Origin: Callorhinus ursinus
Lineage: Eukaryota > Chordata > Mammalia > Carnivora > Otariidae
DNA: 64,000 nt
Direction of reading: 5' to 3'
Assembly: GCF_003265705.1 (NCBI RefSeq)
Contig: NW_020312859.1
Coordinates: 3,961,932 to 4,025,931, forward strand
The translations under genes were made by a program, and so were the position numbers. Of the stretch, positions 32,370-42,979 are shown piece by piece. Position 1 is the first letter of the stretch. The number at the start of each line of letters is the position of its first letter. The notes under the pieces were generated by a model. The model ran no database searches. It was given only the letters and a program-made list of their open reading frames with translations, and was not told the DNA's origin.

Positions 32370-33240
32370 CCATAAGGTGGCATACCATCCCTGCTTGGGA
32401 TGGGAGGGGTGGTCAGGGAGCACTTCCCTGAGGAAGCCTTGATGCTCGAAGGACATTTCCAAGGGCGATGAGACTGCAAGGGAAGAGTGGTCTAGGCCTC
32501 ACCTGTCTGCCAAGAGAAGGGCGTGAAGGCTTTAAATGATTCCATTTGTTTGGATGACCCTGAGTTAAGCAAGGCTGAAATATGGATCATGAGGTGGGTG
32601 GGTGTCAGGGGAGGGACTCTCCTTTTGAAGGCAGCTGTCCTAGATGGATCAGTCAGTGTTCTACTCAGAAGTGTGTAATTGAAGAGAATTTCTATTCCCT
32701 TCGCAGTTCTACTCAGAAGTGTGCATTTGAAGAGAATTTCATGAAGCAATTCCTAAAATGCCTCCTCCTAGAGGTTAAGGAAGCCTACAAGGGGTGCTGG
32801 GGCACCAAGGGGAGACTCAGAGGAACAGGCTTGGAGGAGGGTGGTCATGTAGGCTTGACATACCCGTTGGGTATCCGTGTGGATACGAATTTAGGCAGTT
32901 AGATATACAAGTTGTAGAGTCCAGGGAACACAGGTCTGGAATAAAGATGTAAAACTGGGAGCAGTCAGTATGTAGATGCTATTTATAGTCATGGGCCTGG
33001 AGTGAGATCCTCAGGAAAAGAGAGAGAAGAAATTCACCAACCGAACCCTGAGCACTCCAGCATCTTGCAGTCAAGAAGAGGGTGAGGGAGAGGCTGGCCT
33101 GGAGGCTGAGAAAGAGTGAGGTGGAGGGGGCTGGGCAACAAGACAGAGCAGTGTCTGAATCCAGGAGGAGGCAGCAACCAGTCATGTCCAACTGATGATG
33201 TCAGATTCAGCAACATGGAGGTCACAGGTGACCTTGGGGG
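32370..33240 (-). mobile_element. Old LINE (L2-type) fragments, tentative
   Basis: 'agcacttccctgaggaagccttgatgctcgaaggac' resembles reversed L2. 32990-33240 ('gagatcctcaggaaaagagagagaag...gaaccctgagcac...attcagcaacatggaggtcacaggtgaccttgg') resembles the same repeat seen at 10.3-10.8 kb. Confidence 0.45.
32658..32742. repeat. 48-bp tandem duplication, diverged
   Basis: GTTCTACTCAGAAGTGTG...TTGAAGAGAATTTC occurs at 32658 and again at 32706, with two differences over the first 35 bp. Confidence 0.9.
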
Positions 33241-33399
33241 TGTGGTGTTCCCTTCCTGGTGGCAATGAGAGCCTGATCGTTGTGGGTGCCAGATACAGTG
33301 GCTTCAGATCGAACACAGTGACGACAGAGGGTTCTTTCCAGTTTTGTCCCTTTCTATGGGGGAACAAAGAGATGATGAACACCCACACCTTTATGTGCC

Positions 33400-33660
33400 T
33401 ACAGTAGTTTTCTATTTTGAAATGAAAATAACGAATTTTTGGAAAATGGAGAAGATGAAAACAGTACCCTAGACCCACCCCCCTTATACCACACCTGATA
33501 GAATACATTGTAATTTTCAGCTTCCAACCCCTTCCATGCTTCTAATTTTTTAAACCACTTACAGTGTTAGTGCAGGATCAGTCCTTTTCCAGCCTAACAT
33601 TTCATCACCAGAGGTCTTCCATGTTGTCCCTTTGCCACGGTAACCTGGGTAGTTAAAACT
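33400..33660 (-). mobile_element. Very old L1-like fragment, low certainty
   Basis: 'ttttggaaaatggagaagatgaaaacag...taccacacctgatagaatacattgtaattttcagcttccaac' resembles the old repeat at 26.65 kb in layout. Confidence 0.35.
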
Positions 33661-33699
33661 TGCATGATCTCATTAGGACCTGTTCCCAACCTCCGTATT

Positions 33700-33840
33700 T
33701 CCTGTGGAGTCTGAAACTAATGAAAGGGATGAAGAAAATGTCTGTAAATATTTTGTTGGTTTGCAAACATAAGCACTCTTAAATCCAGCTTAATGATTGC
33801 TCAGTTTAATTAAACACTCTTGGTCTAACTCGTTACCCAT
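33700..33840. promoter_or_regulatory. Forkhead and TAAT motif cluster
   Basis: TGTAAATA at 33743-33750 and TGCAAACA at 33762-33769 (part of TGTTGGTTTGCAAACA) are forkhead-type sites, and TTTAATTAAA lies at about 33804. No repeat overlaps. Inferred only. Confidence 0.25.
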
Positions 33841-34069
33841 TTCTTTGCACTGATTACTGCCCTGATATGAAAGGAGAAATCCAAATGTGCCTTTGAGGTC
33901 CTTTTCCCCCCTTCTTTCTCTTCTCTTTTCACAAATATGAGAGGAGAAAGGTGAAGGGAGGAATCTGGTTCTGATTTGTGCATTCTTCCGACCCAGCTTT
34001 TTGTTTGGGATAGCCTTTTGTTTGGGAAAAAGTTCTCTAATCTTTTTGTTTGTGACCACAACTGCCCCC

Positions 34070-34470
34070 ACCCTTTTAAAAAAAATGTATTAAGATGTTT
34101 TTCCCCCAGACTAAAAGTGCTAGTAGGGTGCTGCAGTTTAGTGATTGTTGATCACTGTGTACAATCATGTCGCTACCATCTCCTCAAGATGCAGAATTGT
34201 TCCCTCCCCCTAAATGTTCCCTTCCTTTTCCTTCCCCCTTCTCTGCCTCTCACATCCCCCCAGCACCTTGCCCCAGGCAACCACTTACCTGCTTTTTGAC
34301 ACTATAGTTTTTCCATTTCTACAATTTTATATAAAAGGAATAAAATGGAATATAGTCTTTTGTATTTGACTCTTTCACTTAGTCTGTCTTTTTGCATTTA
34401 TTAATATTTCATGCCGAGTGGTATTCCATGGTTAGGACCTACCACAATTTGTTATTCCATTCACTTTTTG
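34070..34470 (-). mobile_element. Old L1 (L1M) fragment
   Basis: 'accttgccccaggcaaccacttacctgctttttgacactatag', 'ccatttctacaattttatataaaaggaataaaatggaatatag' and 'gtggtattccatgg...taccacaatttgttattccattc' are L1M 3' UTR/ORF2 landmarks in reverse. Confidence 0.8.
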
Positions 34471-34958
34471 TTCCCTGCCTCTAACTCCACTCACTCACTT
34501 CATTCATCCTTAAATTGCAAGTGACAGAGACAGTCAGAAAGCTTCTTGTAATGTTTTTGATCAGGACCTTCAAAATGCTGAGTGCTTTACCTGTGCTCAC
34601 TGCCCTCCTCTTTGTGTGACGAGCATAAATTGTAACAGAGCCAACTGGAATCCTAGGTGGAGATTGGGTTCTGAAATCAACAGATAAGTTGGGAATTGCA
34701 TACTGTCACAGTAATCCTTGGAAAATTCCTTACATCACTCATGATAAAGTATTTTGGAGTGAGTAATTTTTCTGCATGCTACACTTTAACATTAATTGAA
34801 CTAGACTGAAGGAAAGAACAACAGAAAACGATGCAGACAAGTAGACAAGGCATTCTTGAATTTAATGGGTGGAAATTCTGAGGTCTTCATGCTCTATTAA
34901 GTCTCTGTAACTTTAACTCAAATAATTTTATTTATTCATTTTTACATAGTGGGGATTT

Positions 34959-35158
34959 TTAAAAAGATATTATTTAGAGAGCATGCACAAGCATGCATGA
35001 GCAGTGGGAAGAGGGAGAAGAAGAGTGAGAATCTCAAGCAGACTCCACGCTGAGTGTGGAGTCCGATGTGGGGCTGGATCTGAGGACTCCGTAGATCATG
35101 ACCTGAGCTGAAATCAAGAGTTGAATGCTTAACTGACTGAACCATGCAGGTGCCCCAG
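34959..35158 (-). mobile_element. Can-SINE (SINEC), antisense, diverged
   Basis: 'aaaaagatattatttagagagcatgcacaagcatgc' to 'gactgaaccatgcaggtgcccc'. Exact TSD ATAGTGGGGATTT at 34946-34958 and 35159-35171. Confidence 0.93.
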
Positions 35159-35171
35159 ATAGTGGGGATTT

Positions 35172-35749
35172 AATGAGATAATACTTGAAAAAAACAATGA
35201 ACCCAGGGTTTGGCACGTAGTGTGTATGGTGAAATGTTTCATGGATTTAAATTTACCCCTTTCCAGATCATAATTGCATATACACCCTGGTTTTTGAAAA
35301 GTTGTTCAGAACTTGGTCACTTGGTCTCTGTCTTTTCTAGCTGCTGAACTTTGGTGTGGCCCCGCAGGCCATCTCTCATGCCATCGAGTATTGGTCTTGT
35401 AATCCCCTTGTCATACATCTGTACATGAGTGTTCAGTCCTCAAAGGGATTTCAGATGGTGGGGTCCAGCCACCCTCAGTCACAGAATGGGGGAAAAGCAC
35501 ATCTAGCTTTCCTGGTGTACAAAGCCCTAGCAGTTATGTATCTTTAAGACCTATGCTATTTAAATTCTTAGCTGCTTGGCCAAATCAGAATTGTCCCTTG
35601 ATATCTTCTTTGGGGATACTCTAGCACTGAAGGATGCCCTGTGTTTTATTCATAGGAGAAGCATCAGCTTCCATTAGCCTGCTTTGTCTCCTGGTGTCAG
35701 CCCTTAGTCCCTGAGAAATGGGAACAGCTGTTGTACTTTGCCTTCTGAA
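35172..35749. other. Unique non-coding stretch
   Basis: Nothing recognised. Confidence 0.4.
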
Positions 35750-35759
35750 ATCTGTTTTA

Positions 35760-35980
35760 CTTTTTTTTAAGATTTATTTATTTTAGAAAGCAAGCCTGCA
35801 CACATTTGGTGGGGAGAGGCAGAGGGAGAAGAGGGAGGGAGAGAATCTTCAAACTCCCTGCTGAGCATGGAGACCAATGCGGGGCTTGATCCCAGGATCC
35901 TGAGACAGAAACGATGTGATTGTTTCCTGAGCTGAAATCAAGAGTCAGCCATTTAACTGACTGAGCCACCCAGGCACCCC
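35760..35980 (-). mobile_element. Can-SINE (SINEC), antisense, with a small internal insertion
   Basis: 'aagatttatttattttagaaagcaagcctgcac' to 'gactgagccacccaggcacccc'. TSD ATCTGTTTTA at 35750-35759 and 35981-35990. A segment around 35907-35925 ('agacagaaacgatgtgatt') is extra relative to other copies. Confidence 0.93.
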
Positions 35981-36049
35981 ATCTGTTTTAGGGAGTTGTA
36001 TAGGTGGTGTGGTGTTGGGGAGGAAAAGTTTTTCTCTACTTTTCAAGAT

Positions 36050-36640
36050 TCTTCTAGTTTGTCTAAGGACTAAATTGACATGAGACAGATAAACAAGAGA
36101 AAAACTAATGAAGTTTAATAACATGTATACCTGGGAGAGGCCCAGGAAAACTCAGTAACTCCCTGAAATGGATGAAGCCATCACCCTAAATACCGCCTTT
36201 AGCAAAAGACAAAAGATGTGGGGGTGGGAAGTCAGTTATGGGAGGTCACCAGGAAAAACACAGTGAACAAGGGTTAAGATTGTTATGCAAATTTAAGTCC
36301 TTGCCTTCTCTGTTGATAGTAGTTTCTGGAGATTTAGAGTCCCTCCTTCCTCCTGGTACAGCAGAGACACCCTTATAGGTGGAGGTGTCCCTTAGACTTG
36401 TAAATATCTCTTCAAAAGAGATATTGCTGCTCAGAGCTGCTCCTGTGTTTGCAGTTTCTTAAAAATAACCAGCTTAAAATAATATGCCAAAGAGGCATAG
36501 TTTTTAGTGGCAAAATTTGCTCCCCTAAAGTAGCATGAGCTAAGAGGGCCTCTTCTGGTGTTAAGGAGTGGAAGAGAATGGAAGGAGGGGGACAGGTGGA
36601 GTTGGGATATTGAGGTCACCATGGTTCTTCTTGCCCACCT
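36050..36640. mobile_element. Probable old LTR, family unassigned
   Basis: 'gggaggtcaccaggaaaaacacag', 'gtacagcagagacacccttataggtggaggtgtcccttagacttgtaaat' and 'aaaataaccagcttaaaataatatgccaaagaggcatag' look like a dispersed mammalian LTR I have met but cannot name. Confidence 0.4.
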
Positions 36641-36644
36641 TTTC

Positions 36645-37570
36645 CTTGGAAGACTAAACTGATGGAATACAGACACCAAAACCTGGAAGCAAGTATCGGT
36701 ACCAATTCTTTTAATGTGAGCGGACACTCTCTACCCCCTGATCAAGTGAAAGTTGGGCTTCAGGTCCCTTCCTCCCAAGGACAGTGGTGAAGAAAACATT
36801 GCAAGCAGACAGTAGGAAGGAAAGTTTATGAAGGAGGTGATTTTGATGGGGGAAGAGGGCTGTGCCCTGGGGGGACTGGTTGTGGTGGGTGGGGTGAGCA
36901 GGTGGTCTGATGCACTGAACAGGAAGTGGTTTTCATTGCAGTTAGCCAGTCCTTGGAAGGGGTGTGTGGGGAGGACAGACACCCTAACATTTGGTCAAAT
37001 TAGTTGCTATTTTGTTGAGATTGGTCACTGGAGACAAATGGTTCAACTGATCATTTCTGAGACAAGGAGAATTTGGGGGATTGGTTTCTGGCCTTGTCAT
37101 AAGTAAACAAAGGGTACATCCCAGGTCTCACTGAAGCCTTATGAGGAGAGTGGATCTTTGTCATAAGCTGATGCCTAGAGACAGAAGGGGGTGGTTTCTT
37201 AACCCTCACTGTTATCCAGGATCATAGGGCTCAGGTGAAATTCAGCATTTTCACCAGCAGGCTGTGTCCTGACTTACCATTCACCCTGTCACATGAATGG
37301 GCAGCAGGATGGTGGTTCTGGGTGCTGCCTGGATGCACCTGAACTGGAAGGAAGGAAGAATCTGGAAGTGGGAGGTGAAAGAGCAGGCCAGAGAGGACTT
37401 GTGGCACCTGAGCTTAGTTGGGCAACAAGCTTGCAGAAGCAGAGAGTTGTACCTCAGACACTATGATTGTACTCCCTGGTAAGGTGGGGCCCCAGGAATG
37501 GCAAGCTTACCAGTCAGATGAGCGGTTCCCCCATCCTTGGAGTGTGATGGAGGAGGTAACTCTTCTTACC
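36645..37570. other. Unique non-coding stretch
   Basis: Nothing recognised. Confidence 0.4.
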
Positions 37571-37574
37571 CATC

Positions 37575-37705
37575 CACCCCAACCAGTTTCAGACTTCAGC
37601 TCTATCCCTCACTGGCTGCATGAGTTCTGGAAGCGATTTCCTTATCACTAAAATGGGTGCAGCAGTACCTGCTTCACTTTGCAAGCTGTTATGCACGTGA
37701 GAGCA
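37575..37705 (+). mobile_element. MIR
   Basis: 'agctctatccctcactggctgcatgagttctggaagcgatttccttatcactaaaatgggtgcagcagtacctgcttcac' is a diverged MIR. Confidence 0.65.
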
Positions 37706-37709
37706 TCCC

Positions 37710-38530
37710 TCAGTTCTGGATTGGTGGGAAGGCAGGATCAGTGTGATTTCACTGGTTTCATCGTTTAACTTTTCTAAGATCTTCCTTTGGTAAAAAGTCA
37801 GCTGTAGTGAAGGAAATGGCTTTTGCAAACAGCAACAATTTATCTGTCTCCTGCAGTAAAGCTGCAGACACATTGGGAGGGAGGGGTATTCTTAAGGCAG
37901 CTGCCTCTGCAAACATCACGGCGATCTAAAACACATCAACACCTCAGTGCTGCATAGAGCTGAGCATCGCCTCCCTGGGCAGCGTGCCCAGCCCAGGGAG
38001 CAGCCAGGCCTCAGACGCAAAGCGGTTGTGCCCACCAGAAGGCAGCTTGCAGAGGGCCTTCAAGCTCAGAAGTCCGCTGGCAGGGGAAGAGATCCCTATG
38101 TCTTCCCTGTAGCCAGTCCAGGCCTGAGAGGTGTGTTCCAAGAGGCCCTGCTATGGGGGTCTCTCAGCTGCGCCATAAACTTTTTAATAGAAGCTCAGAT
38201 TTTGAAGCACATGACATCGTAGTTGGGCTCCCTGAGAAGCCCTAAAATGGCAAAGGCAGTAAACCTGGGAGCCCTTTTGTCTTTGCTCTGACCACAAGAC
38301 ATTAACAAAGACGTTAGCTTAACCATTTCAGTTGAAGGGGCCACAGTTGGGGATGCTTCTGTTTCCCTAATTGTGTCTCTTGTTTTTCCTCTTTATCTCT
38401 TGGTTTATTAAGTCATTGACTGGCACATTCATGAACTAGGCCATTTAGGGAGGGTAGGAAGGGTTCCCCAAGGCCATGTTTTCTAGGCCCCAAATTTCTA
38501 AGCACAAATTCGGTGCTATGTGTTAAGTCT
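37710..38530. other. Unique non-coding stretch
   Basis: Nothing recognised; T-run at 38529-38544. Confidence 0.4.
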
Positions 38531-38544
38531 TTTTTTTTTTTTTT

Positions 38545-38990
38545 AAACTGGATGTTTTGTAAGACATCAAACATGTGCCAGAGAAGTAAGTACACAGAAT
38601 AACATAATGCACCCTCACCACCTGGCTTCAAGAATGATCACATCAGGGCCAATTTCACGGTACCCATATACTCCTGTTCTGCACTTACCCCTCAGGTATT
38701 GTTAATACGTTTTTTTCATTATTGCCACATTTCCTCATGCTGTCTCTTTGTTTCATCAAACCCTTCCCTCACCCTCAATTCCTGGTAACCACTGATCTGT
38801 TTGATCTTCCTATAGTTCTGATTTCTCCAGAATTTTAGGTAAATGGAATCACATATCAGGTAGCTTTAGGAACCCAGTTACTTTCAGTTAACATAAAACA
38901 TTTGATTCTTGTCGATGATGTAGCATTTATCATTAGTTGGTTCCTTTTTATTGCTAAGTAGCATTCCATATTTGATGTTTGAATCGGGTT
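38545..38990 (-). mobile_element. Old L1 (L1M) fragment
   Basis: 'accctcaattcctggtaaccactgatctgtttgatcttcctatagttctgatttctccagaattttaggtaaatggaatcacat' and '...ttttattgctaagtagcattccatatttg' are reversed L1M landmarks. Confidence 0.82.
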
Positions 38991-39689
38991 CTAAGGATCC
39001 AAGGACTTAGAGTCAACTGGTATTGGCTTCGTGGGTGATTCATTCGAATGTGTGCAGCGGGCCAGGCATCTGAGGAGGATGGGGATTGGAGCACGTGTCT
39101 TCTAGCATTCTGTCTTCCTTCAAATGAATTGATGTGACAAAAGAATGTACCAGGCTAGGAACTAGAAAAGGTGCCATCTTTCTGACTCAAGCTCGGAAGA
39201 GTTTTACTTGGCACAGTGATGAGATTAGATTGAAGATATTCACCTTAGGGTTGATCCACAAATCTCTTTCCCAAGAAAGCAAAAACAATCCTGGTTCTGA
39301 AATTTGTCAAAGGGAGAGTATATAGGATATTTTCACAAATGAGGATGGATGCAACCATCATAACAAAACAAAACAAAAACTTGCAAATCCAGTAGTATGT
39401 GTTAAAGGAATAATACAACACCATACAACAGGATTTACCCTGGAAATATAGGGAAAATTGAACTGAAATGAAGTAATATTTGTCATATTGATAAATCAAA
39501 ATAGAACAACCCTATGATTAATTCAATGGTCTCAAAAAGGCTTTTGATAAAATCCAATACCCATTCTGATTTAAAAATTAACAAGCAACCCAACACACCA
39601 AAAGCTTTGGTCAACTAGAAATTGAGAGGAAAGCCCTTATAATACTAAAACAACAATAATGGAAAAAAAACCCAAAACTTTTTCTAAAT

Positions 39690-39890
39690 ATGTTTTTTTG
39701 GGGGATACCTGCATGGCTCAGTCTGTTACACATCTACCTTCAGCTCATGTCACGATCCCAGGGTCCTGGGGTCAAGTGCTGCATTGGGCTCCTTACTTAG
39801 CCAGGAGCCTGCTTCTCCCTCTTCCTGCACTCCCCCTGCTTGTTCTCTTTCTCTCTCTCTCAAATAAATAAATACAATCTTTTAAATATA
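39690..39890 (+). mobile_element. Can-SINE inserted in the T-tail of the next SINE
   Basis: 'gggggatacctgcatggctcagtctgttacacatctacc' to 'tctcaaataaataaatacaatctttt'. No outer TSD of its own; lies between the outer TSD and the tail of the following reverse SINE. Confidence 0.88.
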
Positions 39891-40088
39891 TATTTTTAAA
39901 AAGATTTATTTGAGAGAGAGTGCGAGCATGGTGGGGAGGAGCAGAGGGAGAGGGGGAGAGAAAATCTCAAGCAGACACTCCCCTAAGCACAGAGCCCAAC
40001 GTGGGGCTTGATCTCATGACACTGAGATCATGACCTGAGCCGAGACCAAGAGTCAGACGCCTAACTGAAAGTGCCACCCAGGTGCCCC
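39891..40088 (-). mobile_element. Can-SINE (SINEC), antisense
   Basis: 'ttttaaaaagatttatttgagagagagtgcgagcatgg' to 'agtgccacccaggtgcccc'. TSD AACTTTTTCTAAAT at 39676-39689 and 40089-40102 encloses this and the preceding SINE. Confidence 0.92.
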
Positions 40089-40137
40089 AACTTTTTCTAA
40101 ATCTAAAGCTAATGTCATCATTTGCTATGGAATTTTA

Positions 40138-40356
40138 TTTTATTTTATTTTATTTTTTTTTTTAAGATTTTATTTATTTATTTGACAGAGAGAGACACAG
40201 TGAGAGAGGGAACACAAGCAGGAGGAGTGGGAGAGGGAGAAGCGAAGCAGGCTTCCCGCGGAGCAGGGAGCCCGATGCGGGGCTCGATCCCAAGACCCTG
40301 AGATCATGACCTGAGCCGAAGGCAGACGCTTAACGACTGAGCCACCCAGGCGCCCC
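40138..40356 (-). mobile_element. Can-SINE (SINEC), antisense, young, with perfect TSD
   Basis: (TTTTA)n and T-run, 'aagattttatttatttatttgacagagagagacacagtgagagagg' to 'gactgagccacccaggcgcccc'. Exact 15-bp TSD TGCTATGGAATTTTA at 40123-40137 and 40357-40371. Confidence 0.97.
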
Positions 40357-40460
40357 TGCTATGGAATTTTAGAAGCATTGACATTAAAATTGTTAGTAAG
40401 ACTAAATTGCTTAATACTTCTGTCATTCAACGTGGAAAAGGAATAAAAAATAATGGCTAT

Positions 40461-40918
40461 TGTAGGTAGAATTGTGTTCTCCAAAAGGGTATATATTGAA
40501 ATCCTAACTCTCAGTACCTCAGAATGTCACTTTATTTGGAAATAGGGTCTTTGGAGATTGAACCAAGTGAAGATGAGGTCCTTAGGGTGGGCCCTGATGC
40601 GTCAAGAGTGGTGCCCTTATAAAAAGGGCAAATTCTGATACTGAAACACGCAGAGAGACAAGAGGGTGTGAAGAAACAAGGAAACGCTGTGAACATGATG
40701 GCAGAGATTGGAGTCATGCACTTATAAGCCAAAGAGCACTAAAGATTTCCAGCAAACCACCAGCAGCTGGAGAGATTTTTCTCACATGACCCTCAGGAGG
40801 AACCAACCCTATGTACCAAAATGCTGGTTTCTGATTTCTGGCCTCTAGAACCATGAGGCAGTACATTATGTAGGCTGCTCAGTTGTGGTATTTTATAGCA
40901 GCCCTGAGAAACTATGCA
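40461..40918 (+). mobile_element. Solo LTR (ERVL/MaLR class) inside the old L1
   Basis: 'tgtaggtagaattgtgttctcc', 'cctaactctcagtacctcagaatgtcactttatttggaaatagggtc', 'tgaggtccttagggtgggccctgatg', 'gtgcccttataaaaaggg' and '...agcagccctgagaaactatgca' are LTR landmarks. Starts TG, ends CA. Confidence 0.8.
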
Positions 40919-41130
40919 GTAGCTAACATTGAGCACCCACTATATGTCAGGTGTTGCTCAAAGCATTTTATATCTATGAAGGCATTGTAATTTTCACAAC
41001 AATTTTATGAAGAAGATACGATTATTCCTGATGTTTTGTTGATGAAGAAACTGAAGCACCAGGACATTAGCAAACTTTCCCAAGGCCATCTAGCTAGGAA
41101 GAGGTAGGACAGCAATTTAAACTCCATCTA
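40919..41130 (-). mobile_element. MIR
   Basis: 'tgagcacccactatatgtcaggtgttgctcaaagcattttatatc...tttcacaacaattttatgaagaagatacgattattcctgatgttttgttgatgaagaaactgaag' is a reversed MIR. Confidence 0.85.
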
Positions 41131-41838
41131 TTTCCTGAATTAATCTCTAACATTGCCACTAACTATGCCCTGCTCAGATCCGTAATAATTACAGTATGTT
41201 GGTACTGATATATTTAGACACATAGATCAATGGAACAGTTAGAAACTCAGAAATAGACTTACGTATATGTAAGCATTTAATATATGGTGGTTATCAAGGA
41301 GTAGATGGATTATTCACTGGTGCTGGAACGATAATGAAAATACTTTAAAAAAGTAAAATAGATTCATATTGCACATTATACATTAAAATTATTTCCAGAT
41401 GAATTAAAGATTTAAATGTATTCATAATTTAACAAGAGACTCAAAAGCTGATACAGGTGAATGTTTATTTCTTCTGCAGTATCAAATACCAGAGTATCAG
41501 ATAATCTCTGTAGGCAGTCCTGCCAGAATGGGGAATACTTTACAGATTTTACTTGATACTCAGCTATGTCCATGCGGCAGAAATGACTCACAGGTGAAAA
41601 ACTAGAGAAGTGTCTAAGAATATAGAAAATGAGTTAATGTCTTTACCGTGTTAGCACTTACAAGTTAGAGTGGATAAACAGCTTGAACATAAAATGAGTG
41701 GAGTATATGAACAGGTAATTTACAAATGAAGAAATGCCAGGGGCCAGTTGAGGTGATGAAAAACATTCAACCTCGCCTAGGTTAGTAACTTCAAATTAAA
41801 ACAGTAGGCCTCTGTGTTTCACCAGTTAAATTGACAAA

Positions 41839-41887
41839 GAATAAATAAATAAAATCTTAAAAAAACAAAACAAAACAACAAAACAAC
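41839..41887 (+). mobile_element. Orphan Can-SINE tail
   Basis: 'ataaataaataaaatcttaaaaaaacaaaacaaaacaac' is a SINE 3' end without head or body, immediately before the next SINE. Confidence 0.6.
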
Positions 41888-42070
41888 GGCTCAGATGGTT
41901 AAGTGTCTGCGTTCGGCCCAGGTCATAATCTCCAGGTCCTGGGATCAAGCCCCATGTCCAGCTCAGCGGGGAGTCTGCTTCTCCTTCTCCCTCTGCCTCT
42001 CCCCCTGCTTGTGCTTTCTCTGTCTCTCTCTCTCTCTTAAATTAATAAAATCTCTAAAATAAAATAAAAA
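41888..42070 (+). mobile_element. Can-SINE lacking its first ~12 bases
   Basis: Begins at 'ggctcagatggttaagtgtctgcg', so the 'ggggcgcctggg' head is missing. Body and tail normal ('ttaaattaataaaatctctaaaataaaataaaa'). Confidence 0.9.
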
Positions 42071-42819
42071 CAGTGATACTTAGCAGTGGTGAGGATGCAG
42101 AAGAAATGAGCAACCTCACACATTGCAGATAGCAGTATTAATTGGAACAACTGTTCTGGAAGGTGATTTGATTTCTATATAAAATTATGCATGCCCTTTG
42201 ACCCCAGAGATTGAATTTTCAGAAAATTTTCCTAAGGAAACCAATGTAGAGATATTCTGAAGCTTATCTTCTTGCCTTATGAATAGTAAATTAAGGGAAG
42301 AAGAAAAATAAGAAAGGGGATTTGGTTTAGTAAATTATTGGCATATAGGATGGTAACCATTAAAACTAGGTTTTAGAACATTTTGTGAAAAACATTCCTC
42401 ATGTACTAATGCACTTTGAAAGCAGGTTGCAAAGCTTTATGTTCACTTTGGTTCCGATTTTTTTTCTTTTAGAAAATGAATTTATATATCAATGGAAAAA
42501 ATTTGTTTACATACCAGTGGAACAAAACTCAAAATAATTTTTAAATTATTTGCAGAAAAAATGTATTATTTTTTCACTTAGAATAAAGCTAATAAACCTG
42601 ACATATATGCATATAGAGTTTTATGAATAAATGTGTATAGGATGCCCCTATATGATGTACACACCTTTCAGACGTTAATCACACCGAAAAAGGCCAGGTT
42701 GTCAAATGCAGTGATGATAGTAGGAAGTTTGGATAGAAGTGACTTCTCTAAGTAGAATAGTCACTAGTTAATATCTATCAACAGCTGTAACTTGTCAAAA
42801 TGTGTAGCGTTAAATTATG

Positions 42820-42957
42820 AATACATCTTATAGGCACTCAACTCCTAATAGCAATATAATAGCTAATATATATTTAGCTTTTAAAATGTGCCAGGCTTTC
42901 TTCTAGGTTCTGCGTGTTTATTGTCTCTGCTAATTCCCCTAAGAAATTCTGTGAGGT
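42820..42957 (-). mobile_element. MIR fragment
   Basis: 'atagctaatatatatttagcttttaaaatgtgccaggctttcttctaggttctgcgtgtttattgtctctgctaattcccctaagaaattctgtgagg' is a reversed MIR. Confidence 0.7.
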
Positions 42958-42958
42958 G

Positions 42959-42978
42959 GGGTGTGTGTGTGTGTGTAC
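42959..42978. repeat. Short (GT)n microsatellite
   Basis: 'ggtgtgtgtgtgtgtgtac'. Confidence 0.85.
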
Positions 42979-42979
42979 G

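Larger units (their letters stand above)
39250..40455 (+). mobile_element. Old L1, ORF2 region, first visible block (interrupted)
   Basis: 'aacaggatttaccctggaaatatagg', 'atgattaattcaatggtctcaaaaaggcttttgataaaatccaatacccattctgat' and 'gacattaaaattgttagtaagac...gtcattcaacgtgg' match L1 ORF2 reverse-transcriptase coding sequence, now full of stops. Three SINEs interrupt it at 39690-40356. Confidence 0.75.
41190..42620 (+). mobile_element. Old L1, distal ORF2 and 3' end (interrupted)
   Basis: 'gacacatagatcaatggaacagttagaaactcagaaatag', 'cttcaaattaaaacag...tttcaccagttaaattgacaaag' and, after a SINE, 'cagtggtgaggatgcagaagaaatgagc...ctggaaggtgatttg...ccctttgaccccag' follow L1 order. Probably the same L1 as 39250-40455. 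Confidence 0.78.
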
